The notes below the pieces were generated by a model. The model did no database searches and was not told where the DNA came from. It saw only the letters and a program-made list of their open reading frames with translations. Shown one piece after another: positions 1 through 8,073 of a stretch of DNA of 64,000 nt. Both the position numbers and the translations under genes were made by a program. The stretch comes from Steroidobacter agaridevorans (GTDB lineage: Bacteria > Pseudomonadota > Gammaproteobacteria > Steroidobacterales > Steroidobacteraceae): NCBI RefSeq assembly GCF_009932555.1, contig NZ_BLJO01000009.1:1-64000 (forward strand). Direction: 5' to 3'. Each line of letters starts with the position of its first letter. Positions within the stretch are counted from its first letter, which is position 1.

Positions 1-167
1 CTCGCTGCGCGCTAACGCGCTGCGAGCTGCAACGCGCGGCGGCGGCTGTACAACAAACGTGCAACGGTTTGCTCGAATGGCGGTGGGCTTAAAGTCACCG
101 GGGTTGCGAACTTCCCGAGACCCCCGCGACAACCACCGCCCGAAATCCCGGCTGCAACGTCACCAGA

Positions 168-189
168 GCGGCCGCGCTAGCGCGGCCGC
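168..189. repeat. Perfect 22-bp GC palindrome
   Basis: The 22 bases at 168-189 equal their own reverse complement. The core is CGCTAGCG flanked by GCGGCCG and CGGCCGC. It contains two NotI-type octamers. No gene flanks it closely on either side. It could be a protein-binding site or a cruciform; nothing in the sequence decides. Confidence 0.75.
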
Positions 190-290
190 AACTGCCGTAA
201 CTACACCGCGCACGCTCAAAACTCACAATTGAGGGTTGGGCGGTGGGAAAAGAGTCACGCGCGAATGCGCATGTGACATATCGGCGGCGT

Positions 291-431
291 CGGGAATGTC
301 CTAGGTCTTCCCGGCAGCTTCGGACGAGAGGGACCTCGCCGGAGCAATGCGCCCAGGGACGGGACCCAAGGAATCCGCGCGAAGCGCGAGTGACGGGGAG
401 CATGGTGCCGGGAAGACCTAGGACGTTCCCG
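291..431. repeat. Long inverted repeat with 26-bp arms
   Basis: The arm at 291-316 is the reverse complement of the arm at 406-431 at 25 of 26 positions; the core is TCCTAGGTCTTCCCGGCA. Broken pairing continues outward to 284 and 438. The 89 bp between the arms is GC-rich and non-coding. The arms are too perfect to be chance. No transposase is nearby, so it could be a miniature element, a recombination site or a large hairpin. Confidence 0.75.
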
Positions 432-440
432 GCGACGCAG

Positions 441-599
441 ACCACCGAGGCCTCTGTCAGCGACGCCGAGCTAGAACACTTCCGCCGATGTAGGCCACCG
501 GTGCCGCTGAAGGCAACGTAGAACTAGAACACGCCCGCCAACGTAGGCCACCGAAGCCTCTGAATGCGACGCAGAGCTCGAACGCTCCCGCAGGGCCTT
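441..599. repeat. Three tandem copies of a 53-bp unit abutting the MarR stop codon
   Basis: Units start at 441, 494 and 547. Each begins (A/G)CCACCG, has G(C/A)CTCTG or GCCGCTG next, a GAGCT(A/C)GAAC-like middle and, in the first two, ends in (A/G)TGTAG or ACGTAG. Spacing is exactly 53 bp and the units have diverged by substitutions, not by length. The last unit ends at the stop codon of the minus-strand MarR gene (599-601). Confidence 0.7.
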
Positions 600-1156
600 T
601 ACCCGCCGACGCTCCGCAACGCCACCGCCTTCTTCTCGTCCTGGCTCCGAGATAGCGCCAGATTACGCGCCACGATGTCGAGCATCTCTTCCAAGCGCTT
701 GAGGTCCGCATCGCTGAGACCAACGAACGTCTGATCCTCATGCGCCTTCGCGACCTCATTCAACCGCCCCAGCAGCGGCTGCGCCTTCTCCGTGAGATGC
801 ACACAGTGCGCGCGTCGATCCTTGGGATGTTCGCGGCGTTCGAGATATCCATCCGCGCACAATCGATCGATCAGCTGCCCCGCCGTGACCTCAGTAATCT
901 CCAGCATCGATGCAATCGTTCGCTGCGTAGCGCCTGGGCTGCGGGCCACAGCAACAATCACGCTCCATTTTCCGCGCGTCAGCCCGTCGCCTTCGACGAA
1001 CTGGTCGAACCGTTGCCTCATTTGCCGGGCGATCACAGTCATTTTCACGGCCACGGCTCGTTTCCGGCTCTCGGGTGCGTTCAAGGTCGCTCCGGCGGAC
1101 CCAAAGAGAGTTTCGGGAGTCGGTTGTTCGGGGGTGCGATCTTTCTTGATAGCCAT
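599..1156 (-). CDS. MarR-family transcriptional regulator
   Basis: A 185-residue winged-helix regulator. The first 35 residues are a polar, probably disordered tail. The helix-turn-helix lies at about residues 74-105 and the wing carries the family's DRR signature at 113-115 followed by LTEKA. MarR proteins bind DNA as dimers and usually respond to small aromatic or acyl-type ligands. It starts 12 bp downstream of the thiolase stop on the same strand, so the two are probably one transcript. Its target cannot be read from the sequence; the 15-bp iterons at 2797-2856 upstream of this gene set are one candidate. The family call is safe, the ligand unknown. Confidence 0.9.
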   Translation of the reverse strand: MAIKKDRTPEQPTPETLFGSAGATLNAPESRKRAVAVKMTVIARQMRQRFDQFVEGDGLTRGKWSVIVAVARSPGATQRTIASMLEITEVTAGQLIDRLCADGYLERREHPKDRRAHCVHLTEKAQPLLGRLNEVAKAHEDQTFVGLSDADLKRLEEMLDIVARNLALSRSQDEKKAVALRSVGG

Positions 1157-1168
1157 CGGTGCGCTCGC

Positions 1169-2419
1169 TCAGACGCGTTCAATGATGATAGCCGGCGCCA
1201 TGCCGCCCGCCGCGCACATCGTCACCAGGCCACGTTTTAGATCACGACGCTCCAATTCGTCGAGCACGGTCCCAATGAGCACCGCGCCGGTTGCTCCGAT
1301 CGGATGACCGAGCGCGATCGCTCCGCCATTCGCGTTGACCTTCTCCCGATCCAGCTTGAGATCGCGGATGAACTTCTCGACCACCACGGCGAAAGCCTCA
1401 TTCACTTCCCACAGATCGATGTCGTCAACAGTCAGGCCCGCTCGGGCCAGCACTTTCTTCGCTGCCGGCACCGGGCCATTCAGCATCAGCGTCGGATCGT
1501 CACCCATGTTCGCTGTCGCAACGACGCGCGCTCGGGGCTTGAGTCCGTGCTTGCGTGCGTAGGTGTCCGAGGCGAGCAGCAATCCCGCCGCGCCATCCAC
1601 GACGCCCGAAGAACTGCCAGCGTGATGGAAATGTTCAATCTTGAGATCGGGATAACGGCGGTTGATGAGCTGACGGAACGTCACGCCGCCTTCGAGCGGA
1701 AAGTCGGCAATTTGCGTGAAGCTCGGCTTCAGCGCTGCGAGATCCTGCGCGGTGGTCTGCGGCCGGGGATGCTCGTCCTTCGCCAGAATAACTTTGCCGT
1801 CGTCATCGACGACCGGAACGATGGAACGCTCGAATCGACCTTCCTTGATCGCGCACGCGGCGCGCTGCTGGCTCTCGAGTGAGAACGCATCCAGCGCTTC
1901 GCGACCGATGCCTTCCATCGATGCGATAGCATCGGCGCACACGCCTTGATGTGACTGCGGATGACGTTCCTGCAGGCGAGCATTGCCGGTGCCAATGCCG
2001 AGCGACTTGAACCCCGCGGCTCGTTCCTCTTCACCGAGCGTCGTAATCAGCGACATCATTTCGGTGCCGCCAGCGACGATCAGATCTTCCATGCCGGACA
2101 TGATCTGCGCTGCTGCCAGGCAGGTCGCCGTCAGGCCGCTGCCACAGAAACGATCGAGTGTGACGCCGCTGGCGCGCACGTCGTAACCAGCATCGAGTGC
2201 AGCCATGCGGCCCATGTCGCCGCCCTGCTTGCCCTTCTGTGCGCTCGTGCCCCAGATGACGTCATCGACTTCGGCGGTGTTGATGTCATTGCGCTCCTTG
2301 AGCGCTTTGAGCACCACGGCTGCCAGGTGCTGGGGATGCATTTTGGACAGCGCGCCCTTGCCCGGCTTGCCGATGCCTCGCGGTGTGCGGACGGCATCGA
2401 CGATGAATGCTTCGGCCAT
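1169..2419 (-). CDS. Acetyl-CoA acetyltransferase / 3-ketoacyl-CoA thiolase
   Basis: A full-length thiolase of 416 residues. The acylated cysteine is Cys92 in DRFCGSGLTA, the catalytic His372 is in GGAIALGHPIGATG, the second cysteine is Cys402 in TMCAAGGM, and the NEAF motif is present. It should cleave a 3-ketoacyl-CoA with free CoA (last step of beta-oxidation) or condense two acetyl-CoA. The ATG follows a strong AAGGGGGA ribosome site. It is followed by the MarR gene. In this setting a degradative role on side-chain or ring-opening products is likely; chain-length preference cannot be told. Confidence 0.93.
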   Translation of the reverse strand: MAEAFIVDAVRTPRGIGKPGKGALSKMHPQHLAAVVLKALKERNDINTAEVDDVIWGTSAQKGKQGGDMGRMAALDAGYDVRASGVTLDRFCGSGLTATCLAAAQIMSGMEDLIVAGGTEMMSLITTLGEEERAAGFKSLGIGTGNARLQERHPQSHQGVCADAIASMEGIGREALDAFSLESQQRAACAIKEGRFERSIVPVVDDDGKVILAKDEHPRPQTTAQDLAALKPSFTQIADFPLEGGVTFRQLINRRYPDLKIEHFHHAGSSSGVVDGAAGLLLASDTYARKHGLKPRARVVATANMGDDPTLMLNGPVPAAKKVLARAGLTVDDIDLWEVNEAFAVVVEKFIRDLKLDREKVNANGGAIALGHPIGATGAVLIGTVLDELERRDLKRGLVTMCAAGGMAPAIIIERV

Positions 2420-2445
2420 TGCATCCCCCTTCGTTATGGATGGCT

Positions 2446-2477
2446 GCGGCGGCAGGTCATCGTGACCGTGCCGCCGC
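2446..2477. terminator. Strong GC hairpin between thiolase start and small exported gene
   Basis: GCGGCGGCAGGTCA (2446-2459) pairs with TGACCGTGCCGCCGC (2463-2477) over a three-base loop with a single bulged base. It lies just after the stop of the minus-strand gene ending at 2489, so it would separate that gene from the thiolase transcript. There is no T-tract, so intrinsic termination is not certain. Confidence 0.5.
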
Positions 2478-2488
2478 CGCTCGATTCA

Positions 2489-2752
2489 TCACTTCAGCTT
2501 GCGAACTTCGCTCTTGGAAAGACTGGTCGTCAACTTGCCATCGACGACCGACAACGTGGACGCGGGCACCGTCACCATCTTGCCGTCGATGATGACCTGC
2601 GCCGAACCGTCGTCCGTCACCCGGTACACAGCACCGAGACGCGCGCCGTTCGACGCCACCAGCATCTTGCCCTCTGTCGCCACTGCCTCTTGTGCAAGCG
2701 CCGACAAGCTGATGAACGCGCCCATCGCCAAGGCAACCCAGGACTTCCTCAC
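2489..2752 (-). CDS. Small exported protein of unknown function
   Basis: An 87-residue protein. I chose the GTG at 2752 because a GGAG site lies 8 bases ahead and it places a classical signal peptide at the very N-terminus (RKSW, then a hydrophobic stretch ending ALA-QEA). An upstream TTG at 2782 would bury the signal. The mature part of about 65 residues is polar, with a short beta-rich pattern (GARLGAVYRVTDDGSAQVII) and no cysteine, so it is probably a small periplasmic domain. I do not recognise the family. The four 15-bp iterons directly upstream suggest it is specifically regulated. Confidence 0.7.
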   Translation of the reverse strand: MRKSWVALAMGAFISLSALAQEAVATEGKMLVASNGARLGAVYRVTDDGSAQVIIDGKMVTVPASTLSVVDGKLTTSLSKSEVRKLK

Positions 2753-2787
2753 GTGACTTACTCCGAGTTTGAAAAACCACAAAACGA

Positions 2788-2856
2788 ACCTTGGAAACCA
2801 AGGTACCTCATACCAAGGTGCCTAATACCTAGGCACCTAATACAAAGCTACCTTAG
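2788..2856. promoter_or_regulatory. Inverted repeat plus four 15-bp iterons upstream of the exported protein
   Basis: Four direct copies start at 2797, 2812, 2827 and 2842, each ACCAAGGTACCTCAT-like; the centres are the near-palindromes AGGTACCT, AGGTGCCT, AGGCACCT and AGCTACCT. The first copy also closes a 7-bp inverted repeat ACCTTGG-AAA-CCAAGGT (2788-2804). They lie 36-104 bp upstream of the GTG at 2752 on the minus strand, with TTGACT (-35-like) just beyond. Regularly phased sites look like cooperative binding sites for a repressor or activator. Confidence 0.6.
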
Positions 2857-2951
2857 TACTTTGTGGGTCAAAGTCAATGGCAGGTCATGTGAATCAGTAC
2901 GCAGATTGGCGCTCGGCTACCTCGCTGAAACAAATCGTTTCCTTAGTGAAA

Positions 2952-4058
2952 TCAAACGATTTCGTCGATCCGAACCCAGCGTCGCTCGGTCGAAGACCGG
3001 CGTGCGGCTTCCAGAACGCGCTCCACCGACCAGGCCTGATCGAAGTCCGGATGGGCCGGGCCCTCGCCCTTGATGGCCCGAACCATACGATTCATCGACA
3101 ACGCCATCGGGTACACGGGCTGCGGATCCGCCTCGGCGACGACCGAAATTTCGGAGGACTCGAGCAGCCGCCGCGGGATCTCGACCGGCTCGAGACGCCC
3201 ACTCGCAAGCGTCCCCGCATGCAGCGTCGTGTCGCGACTCGTTGGAAAACTCGGCGCGGCCGCGACGAAGCGGCCATTGCTGCCGAACGCTTCGAGTCGC
3301 CAGCCCGGCGCAACCGTGGCGTTCCACGACACCTGCAGCTGCACGACCATTCCGTTCTTCATCCGCAGCAGCAAACAAGCGAAATCGTTGTTCTCCGGCT
3401 TCAGCACCTGGCCGTCGGGAAACTGCCACTGCTCGAGCAACTGGCCGTCGTGCGCAACGACTTCAACCACCTCGCCGAACATGAAAACGATCATGTTCAG
3501 CGCGTGACTGCCGAGATTGCGCATGGCCGACACGCCGTGGCCGCCCTGCCAGAACCAGTTATACGGAAACAGCGGATGCGGCTTGTTGAAGAGCGACAGA
3601 TTGAAGAAACAAGTCGCGGCGAACGGTTTGCCAATGAGTCCGTCCTGCATCAGTTCCTTCGCCATGCGCGGCGCGGGAAGCCACTGCGAATAAGCGTCGG
3701 TGATCGCGACTTTGCCGCTGGCATGCCAGGCGTCGCGCAGCTCGCGCGCTTGATCGATATTCGCGGCGAACGGGATGCCGTTGTAGACATGCTTACCGTT
3801 GCGGAGCGCGGATAAAACCATCGCGTATCGAATGCTCGGCCGCGTACCGCAATCGACGATGTCGATGTCCGGATCGGCAACCATCTTCTGCGCGTCCCAA
3901 AAGGCTCGCTCGATCCCGCACTTCTTCGCTGCCGCTTCGGCCGTTTCCTGGCGTGACGTGCAGACCGCCGTAACTTCAACACCCGGCACAGCGCGCCACG
4001 CAGGCAAATGCGCGAACGTTCCCCAATTCGCACTGATGATTCCAACTCTTAAGGTCAT
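2952..4058 (-). CDS. Gfo/Idh/MocA-family oxidoreductase with altered active site
   Basis: A 368-residue NAD(P)-dependent oxidoreductase: N-terminal Rossmann domain to about residue 120 (RVGIISANWG; GKHVYNGIPFAANID) and C-terminal alpha/beta domain. Families of this type usually carry EKP, whose lysine takes part in hydride transfer; here the place is taken by Gly94-Ile95-Pro96. It may therefore act on an unusual substrate or by a different acid-base residue. The start is 14 bp downstream of the SDR gene stop on the same strand, so they are co-transcribed from the promoter at about 4880-4907. Substrate unknown. Confidence 0.85.
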   Translation of the reverse strand: MTLRVGIISANWGTFAHLPAWRAVPGVEVTAVCTSRQETAEAAAKKCGIERAFWDAQKMVADPDIDIVDCGTRPSIRYAMVLSALRNGKHVYNGIPFAANIDQARELRDAWHASGKVAITDAYSQWLPAPRMAKELMQDGLIGKPFAATCFFNLSLFNKPHPLFPYNWFWQGGHGVSAMRNLGSHALNMIVFMFGEVVEVVAHDGQLLEQWQFPDGQVLKPENNDFACLLLRMKNGMVVQLQVSWNATVAPGWRLEAFGSNGRFVAAAPSFPTSRDTTLHAGTLASGRLEPVEIPRRLLESSEISVVAEADPQPVYPMALSMNRMVRAIKGEGPAHPDFDQAWSVERVLEAARRSSTERRWVRIDEIV

Positions 4059-4072
4059 GTGCGCGTGTCCGT

Positions 4073-4852
4073 TCAGCGAGGCTGCATGCGAATGGCGCCG
4101 TCGAGCCGCAACGTCGCGCCGTTGACGTAGCCGTTGCGAATCATCTCGAGCGCCATGCTCGCGAACTCATCCGCGTGGCCCAGCCGCGGCGGGAACGGCA
4201 CCATCGCGCCGAGCGCCTCCAGCATCTGCGGCGTGGCGCGAGACATCGCCGGAGTGTTGAAAATACCCGGCTGGATTGTGTTCACACGAATGCCTTCACG
4301 CGACAGATCGCGGGCGATCGTCAACGTCATTCCTACGATTGCGGCTTTGGCTGCCGAATAGGCCGCCTGCCCCATTTGTCCTTCGGTGGCCGCAGCAGAC
4401 GATGTGTTGACGAGCACGCCGCGCTCACCTTCGATCGGTTCCAACGACATCATCCCGGCGGCAGCGCGAGTGATGCAGCGGAACGTACCGACGGTGTTCA
4501 ACCGCAACACCCACTCGAATTGTTCGGAAGGAAATATCTTGATCTCGCCGGTCTGCTTGTCCCGGCGCGCAGTGGCGATCGCGTTGCCGCCGCCCGCACA
4601 ACAAACGAGTGCACGCTCCTGGCCTTGCTCGGCGCGCGCCTTCGCGAAGGCTTCGTCGACGCTGGCGTCCGAAAGCACATCGCAGCGACAGAAGATGGAG
4701 CCGGTCTCGGCGGCCGCCCGTTCGCCGGTTTCCGGGTTCAGGTCGAAGATGGCGACTTTCGCGCCGGCCGCACGTAAGGCTTTGACAGTAGCCAATCCCA
4801 GGCCGGACGCGCCGCCCGTCACGACGGCCGCCAATGTCGCATCGATCTTCAT
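4073..4852 (-). CDS. SDR-family dehydrogenase, type II 3-hydroxyacyl-CoA dehydrogenase (HSD10)-like
   Basis: A 259-residue classical SDR: TGGASGLG cofactor motif near residues 12-19, NTSS with the catalytic serine, and YSAAK. The spacing and the long insert before the serine (ARRDKQTGEIK...) are typical of 3-hydroxyacyl-CoA dehydrogenase type II, which oxidises 3-hydroxyacyl-CoA and often hydroxysteroids. The ATG at 4852 has GGGGGAA in front; the frame stays open upstream to 5104 but that part lies inside the divergent promoter. First gene of a two-gene operon with the Gfo/Idh protein, under the palindromic operator at 4901-4922. Confidence 0.88.
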   Translation of the reverse strand: MKIDATLAAVVTGGASGLGLATVKALRAAGAKVAIFDLNPETGERAAAETGSIFCRCDVLSDASVDEAFAKARAEQGQERALVCCAGGGNAIATARRDKQTGEIKIFPSEQFEWVLRLNTVGTFRCITRAAAGMMSLEPIEGERGVLVNTSSAAATEGQMGQAAYSAAKAAIVGMTLTIARDLSREGIRVNTIQPGIFNTPAMSRATPQMLEALGAMVPFPPRLGHADEFASMALEMIRNGYVNGATLRLDGAIRMQPR

Positions 4853-4900
4853 TGCGTTCCCCCTAGCTGTCGGCTCAAGTTCTACCGAACTGTCGCCGGC

Positions 4901-4922
4901 TATGCAACACTGCTGTTGATTA
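4901..4922. promoter_or_regulatory. Palindromic operator in divergent promoter (site 1)
   Basis: TATGCAACA, CTGC, TGTTGATTA: one of five matches to the same palindrome in this window. Leftward it covers TTGCAT (-35, 4902-4907) with TAGAAC (-10, 4879-4884) at 17-bp spacing, driving the SDR at 4852. Rightward TTGATT (4916-4921) with GATGAT 18 bp on could drive the CoA transferase at 4977. A 22-bp interrupted palindrome of this kind suits a TetR-type dimer. Confidence 0.7.
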
Positions 4923-4976
4923 GTGAGCGCGATCTCAGAGATGATCGCGACACAGGGTACGGGCGCGGGGGACGCT

Positions 4977-6197
4977 ATGCAGGTCATGAAAGGGGTGAGA
5001 GTTCTGGAGGTGGCGCAGTTCACCTTCGTGCCGGCCGCCGGCGCCGTCCTGGCGGACTGGGGCGCGGACGTCATCAAGATCGAACACCCTGTTCGCGGCG
5101 ACACTCAACGCGGCTTCCTCAACATGGGCGGTGTATCGCTCGACCCCAATCGTCACACTCTCATGGAGCATCCGAATCGAGGCAAGCGCAGCGTCGGCAT
5201 CGACGTCTCCACGCGCGAAGGCCAGGAGCTCCTGTATGAGATCGCGAAGACGTCGGATGTGTTTCTGACGAACTATCTGCCCTCGGTGCGTCAGAAACAT
5301 AAATTCGATGTCGAGCACATCCGCGCAGCGAACCCGAAGATCATCTACGCACGCGGCAGCGCATATGGCGACAAAGGTCCCGAGCGCGATGTCGGCGGAT
5401 TCGACGGCACGGCGTTCTGGTCACGCAGTGGCATCGCCCACTCGATGACGCCCGCGGAGCTCGGCGGACCGCTCACTCAAGGCATTCCGGCGTTCGGCGA
5501 TTCCATCGGCGGCATGTTCATCGCTGGGGGCATTGCCGCTGCCCTCTTCCATCGCGAGCGCACCGGCGAGACGGCGGAACTCGATGTTTCATTGCTGAGC
5601 ACTGCCTGGTGGGCGTCGGGCGCGCTGGTCGCGCAAGGCATGGAGAAAGGCGTCATTACCCGCAACGCCATGCCGTCGTCGGGCGGCTCGGCGAAGAATC
5701 CCTTGATGGGCAACTTCCGCACATCGGATGGCGGCACGATCAATCTTTGCATGGTGAGCCCGACCGGACTGATCCGCGATGCGTTCGAGCATTTCGGCAT
5801 TCCCGAAGCGGCGGACGATCCGCGCTTCGCCGACGTGCACAAACTGATCGAGAACTCGAAGGCGGCGAGCGATCTCATCGTGCAGGCCATCGGCAGCAAG
5901 CCGTTCGCTTACTGGCGTCGGCATCTGAAGACCATGAAAGGCCAGTGGGCGCCGATCCAGAGCCTGATCGATCTGGCGACCGACGAGCAAGCGCTGGCGA
6001 ACGACATGATCGTCGAAGTGGAAGCGGTCGAAGGCCCGCCGCTGAAGCTGGTGCGTGGCCCGGTGCAGTTCAATCATGCGCCGACGAAAACGACGCGAGC
6101 GCCCCAGGCATCGGAACACACCGAAACCTTCCTGATGGAGATCGGCGTCGATTGGGACCGCATCGAGCAGTTGAAAGCGGCCGGCGCGATCGCCTGA
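4977..6197 (+). CDS. Family III CoA transferase (CaiB/BaiF type)
   Basis: A 406-residue family III CoA transferase, which moves CoA between an acyl-CoA and a free acid through an aspartyl-CoA anhydride. The N-terminal signature is clear ([22 protein letters not shown]), and the catalytic aspartate is that of AFGDSIGG. I start at 4977 because GGGGGA lies 5 bases ahead; the in-frame ATG at 4941 lacks a site. It heads a plus-strand operon to 12349 and would recycle CoA on a carboxylic-acid intermediate of the pathway. Regulated by operator site 1. Confidence 0.92.
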   Translation: MQVMKGVRVLEVAQFTFVPAAGAVLADWGADVIKIEHPVRGDTQRGFLNMGGVSLDPNRHTLMEHPNRGKRSVGIDVSTREGQELLYEIAKTSDVFLTNYLPSVRQKHKFDVEHIRAANPKIIYARGSAYGDKGPERDVGGFDGTAFWSRSGIAHSMTPAELGGPLTQGIPAFGDSIGGMFIAGGIAAALFHRERTGETAELDVSLLSTAWWASGALVAQGMEKGVITRNAMPSSGGSAKNPLMGNFRTSDGGTINLCMVSPTGLIRDAFEHFGIPEAADDPRFADVHKLIENSKAASDLIVQAIGSKPFAYWRRHLKTMKGQWAPIQSLIDLATDEQALANDMIVEVEAVEGPPLKLVRGPVQFNHAPTKTTRAPQASEHTETFLMEIGVDWDRIEQLKAAGAIA

Positions 6198-6219
6198 GCA
6201 ATCATCGAAGACCTACCCC

Positions 6220-6510
6220 ATGAAACCCGGAACGAAACTGAAAAGCGCGGCCTGCGATACCGAAATCATGGTGGTCCGCGCCGGCGACGCGGCGATCGAA
6301 TGCGGCGGTTTGCCGATGGCGGAAGAGCGCCCGGCCGAGCGCAAGCCGATGAATCCGGCATTCGCCGAAGGAACCAAGATCGGCAAGCGCTATGTGAACG
6401 CGGCCGGCACCGTCGAGCTGCTCTGTGTGAAGCCCGGACAAGGATCGCTGTCGATTGCCGGGCAAGCGCTGAAAATCAAGGACGCGAAGCCGCTGCCCGC
6501 CTCCGACTGA
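6220..6510 (+). CDS. Small conserved-looking protein of unknown function
   Basis: A 96-residue soluble protein between the CoA transferase and an acyl-CoA ligase, 22 bp and 10 bp from them. It has a short N-terminal part with Cys residues (AACDTEIMVVRAGDAAIECGG) and a second Cys-containing strand (TVELLCVKPGQGSL), so it looks like a small beta-fold, possibly metal-binding. No signal peptide or membrane segment. Start ATG at 6220. I do not recognise the family; the tight operon position suggests it serves the CoA-activation step. Confidence 0.65.
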   Translation: MKPGTKLKSAACDTEIMVVRAGDAAIECGGLPMAEERPAERKPMNPAFAEGTKIGKRYVNAAGTVELLCVKPGQGSLSIAGQALKIKDAKPLPASD

Positions 6511-6520
6511 GTCGCTCGCG

Positions 6521-8041
6521 ATGAACATTTCTCTCATTCTACAGATGGCCGCCGATGCGGAGCCCGAGCGCATCGGGTTGGTCTGCGATGGTCGTCGCTG
6601 GTCCTATCGGTCGTTGTGGAAGGCCGCCCACGGCGCAGCGCTGAATATTCTGAAAAGCGGTGCGTCTCATGTAGCGTTGCTCGACGAGAACAGTGAGGCT
6701 GCGGCGATCTCGCTGTTCGGTGCGGCGATCGCGGGCGTGCCGTATGTCCCGTTGAACTATCGGCTTGCGGATGCCGATCTCGCGGCGTTACTGCAGCGAA
6801 TCGCGCCGGCTTACATCACGGGCGATGTGGAGAGGATCGAGCGGCTCAGTCCGGTTGGCGGGCATACTGCTTTGTCGCGCACGGATTTCGTCGCTCAGGC
6901 TGAACGCTTGGGGGACGTTGGCTCTGCCGATGAAGTCGAGCAGGACATTGCAATTCAGCTCTTCACGAGCGGCACCACGGCGGCGCCGAAGGCCGCGATC
7001 CTGCGTCACTCGAATCTGCTCTCTTACATTCTTGGCACCGTCGAGTTCAGCTCCGCTTCGGAAGATGAAGCCGCGCTGGTCAGCGTGCCGCCGTATCACA
7101 TCGCCGGGATCGCCGCACTGCTGAGCTCGATCTACTCGATGCGGCGCATTCTGCTGTTGCCTGCGTTCGATCCCGACGATTGGCTGGCGCTCGCAGCCGC
7201 TGAGCGCGCATCGAATGCCTTTGTCGTGCCGACCATGTTGTCGAGAATCATCACCCGCATGGATGAAGGTGCGCGTTTCGAGCTGTCGGCGCTGCAAGCC
7301 ATCGCCTACGGCGGCGGTCGCATGCCGACCGAGCTGATCGAGCGTGCGCTCGAATTGTTTCCACGGGTCAACTTCACGAACGCGTACGGGCTTACTGAAA
7401 CCAGTTCGACCATCGCTCTGCTCGGTCCCGAAGAACATCGAGCCGCGCAGGGCGCGACGGATCCAGCGATTCGCGCTCGTTTGGGATCGGTGGGCAAACC
7501 CCTGCCGACTGTCGAGATCGAGATACGCGACGAGGACGGGCGACGGCTGCCTCCGGGCGAGCGTGGCGAGATCTACGTTCGCGGCGAGCAAGTCTCAGGG
7601 GAGTATCGCGAGCGCAAGGCGCTCGACGCCGATGGCTGGTTTCCGACGCGAGACGCCGGATACATGGACGCGGATGGTTATCTCTATCTCTCCGGTCGAG
7701 CCGACGACATCATCGTGCGAGGGGGCGAGAACATCTCTCCTGCTGAAATCGAAGACGCATTGATGACTCACCCGGCTATCGCCGATGCGGCGGCGGTCGC
7801 TGTGCCTTCTGTGGAATGGGGTGAAACCGTCGGCATCGCGATCGTGCCGCGCCCTGGCCAGAAAGCACCGAGCGATGAAGAGCTGCGCACGCTGATCAAG
7901 AATCGGCTGCGCTCGTCGCGAGTGCCCGAGCGAATCGCGGTCATGGACGCACTGCCCTACAACGAAATGGGCAAGCTGCTGAGACGCGAGGTCCGCGCAC
8001 TGCTACGGAACTACACGACGGTCGCCGCGCCTGGCCCCTGA
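6521..8041 (+). CDS. Acyl-CoA synthetase (AMP-binding, class I adenylate-forming)
   Basis: A 506-residue acyl- or aryl-CoA ligase. The phosphate loop is FTSGTTAAPKAA (glycine to alanine twice compared with TSGTTGxPKG), the adenine-binding part NAYGLTETSS, the hinge LSGRADDIIVRGGENIS, and the C-terminal catalytic lysine NEMGKLLRR. It should activate a carboxylic acid with ATP and CoA. The family usually runs to about 500-550 residues, so it is complete. Sits in the 4977-12349 operon; substrate unknown but probably the compound the neighbouring CoA transferase also handles. Confidence 0.92.
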   Translation: MNISLILQMAADAEPERIGLVCDGRRWSYRSLWKAAHGAALNILKSGASHVALLDENSEAAAISLFGAAIAGVPYVPLNYRLADADLAALLQRIAPAYITGDVERIERLSPVGGHTALSRTDFVAQAERLGDVGSADEVEQDIAIQLFTSGTTAAPKAAILRHSNLLSYILGTVEFSSASEDEAALVSVPPYHIAGIAALLSSIYSMRRILLLPAFDPDDWLALAAAERASNAFVVPTMLSRIITRMDEGARFELSALQAIAYGGGRMPTELIERALELFPRVNFTNAYGLTETSSTIALLGPEEHRAAQGATDPAIRARLGSVGKPLPTVEIEIRDEDGRRLPPGERGEIYVRGEQVSGEYRERKALDADGWFPTRDAGYMDADGYLYLSGRADDIIVRGGENISPAEIEDALMTHPAIADAAAVAVPSVEWGETVGIAIVPRPGQKAPSDEELRTLIKNRLRSSRVPERIAVMDALPYNEMGKLLRREVRALLRNYTTVAAPGP

Positions 8042-8073
8042 ACTGCAAGAGCTCGTCGCTGCCCATCAATTGC

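Larger units (their letters stand above)
1..598. other. Non-coding, repeat-rich left end of the window
   Basis: No convincing gene lies here; the open frames are arginine-rich, overlap each other on both strands and match nothing I recognise. The stretch is instead built of structured DNA: an imperfect hairpin at 1-26, a perfect palindrome at 168-189, a small hairpin at 254-277, a 26-bp inverted repeat at 291-316/406-431 and three 53-bp tandem copies from 441 up to the MarR gene stop codon. It lies downstream of the thiolase-MarR operon, so it may act in termination or RNA stability, or simply be an intergenic repeat family of this genome. Confidence 0.7.

Noticed and set aside
441-599. CRISPR array
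   Set aside because: The units are contiguous and diverged, with no spacers and no cas genes in the window.
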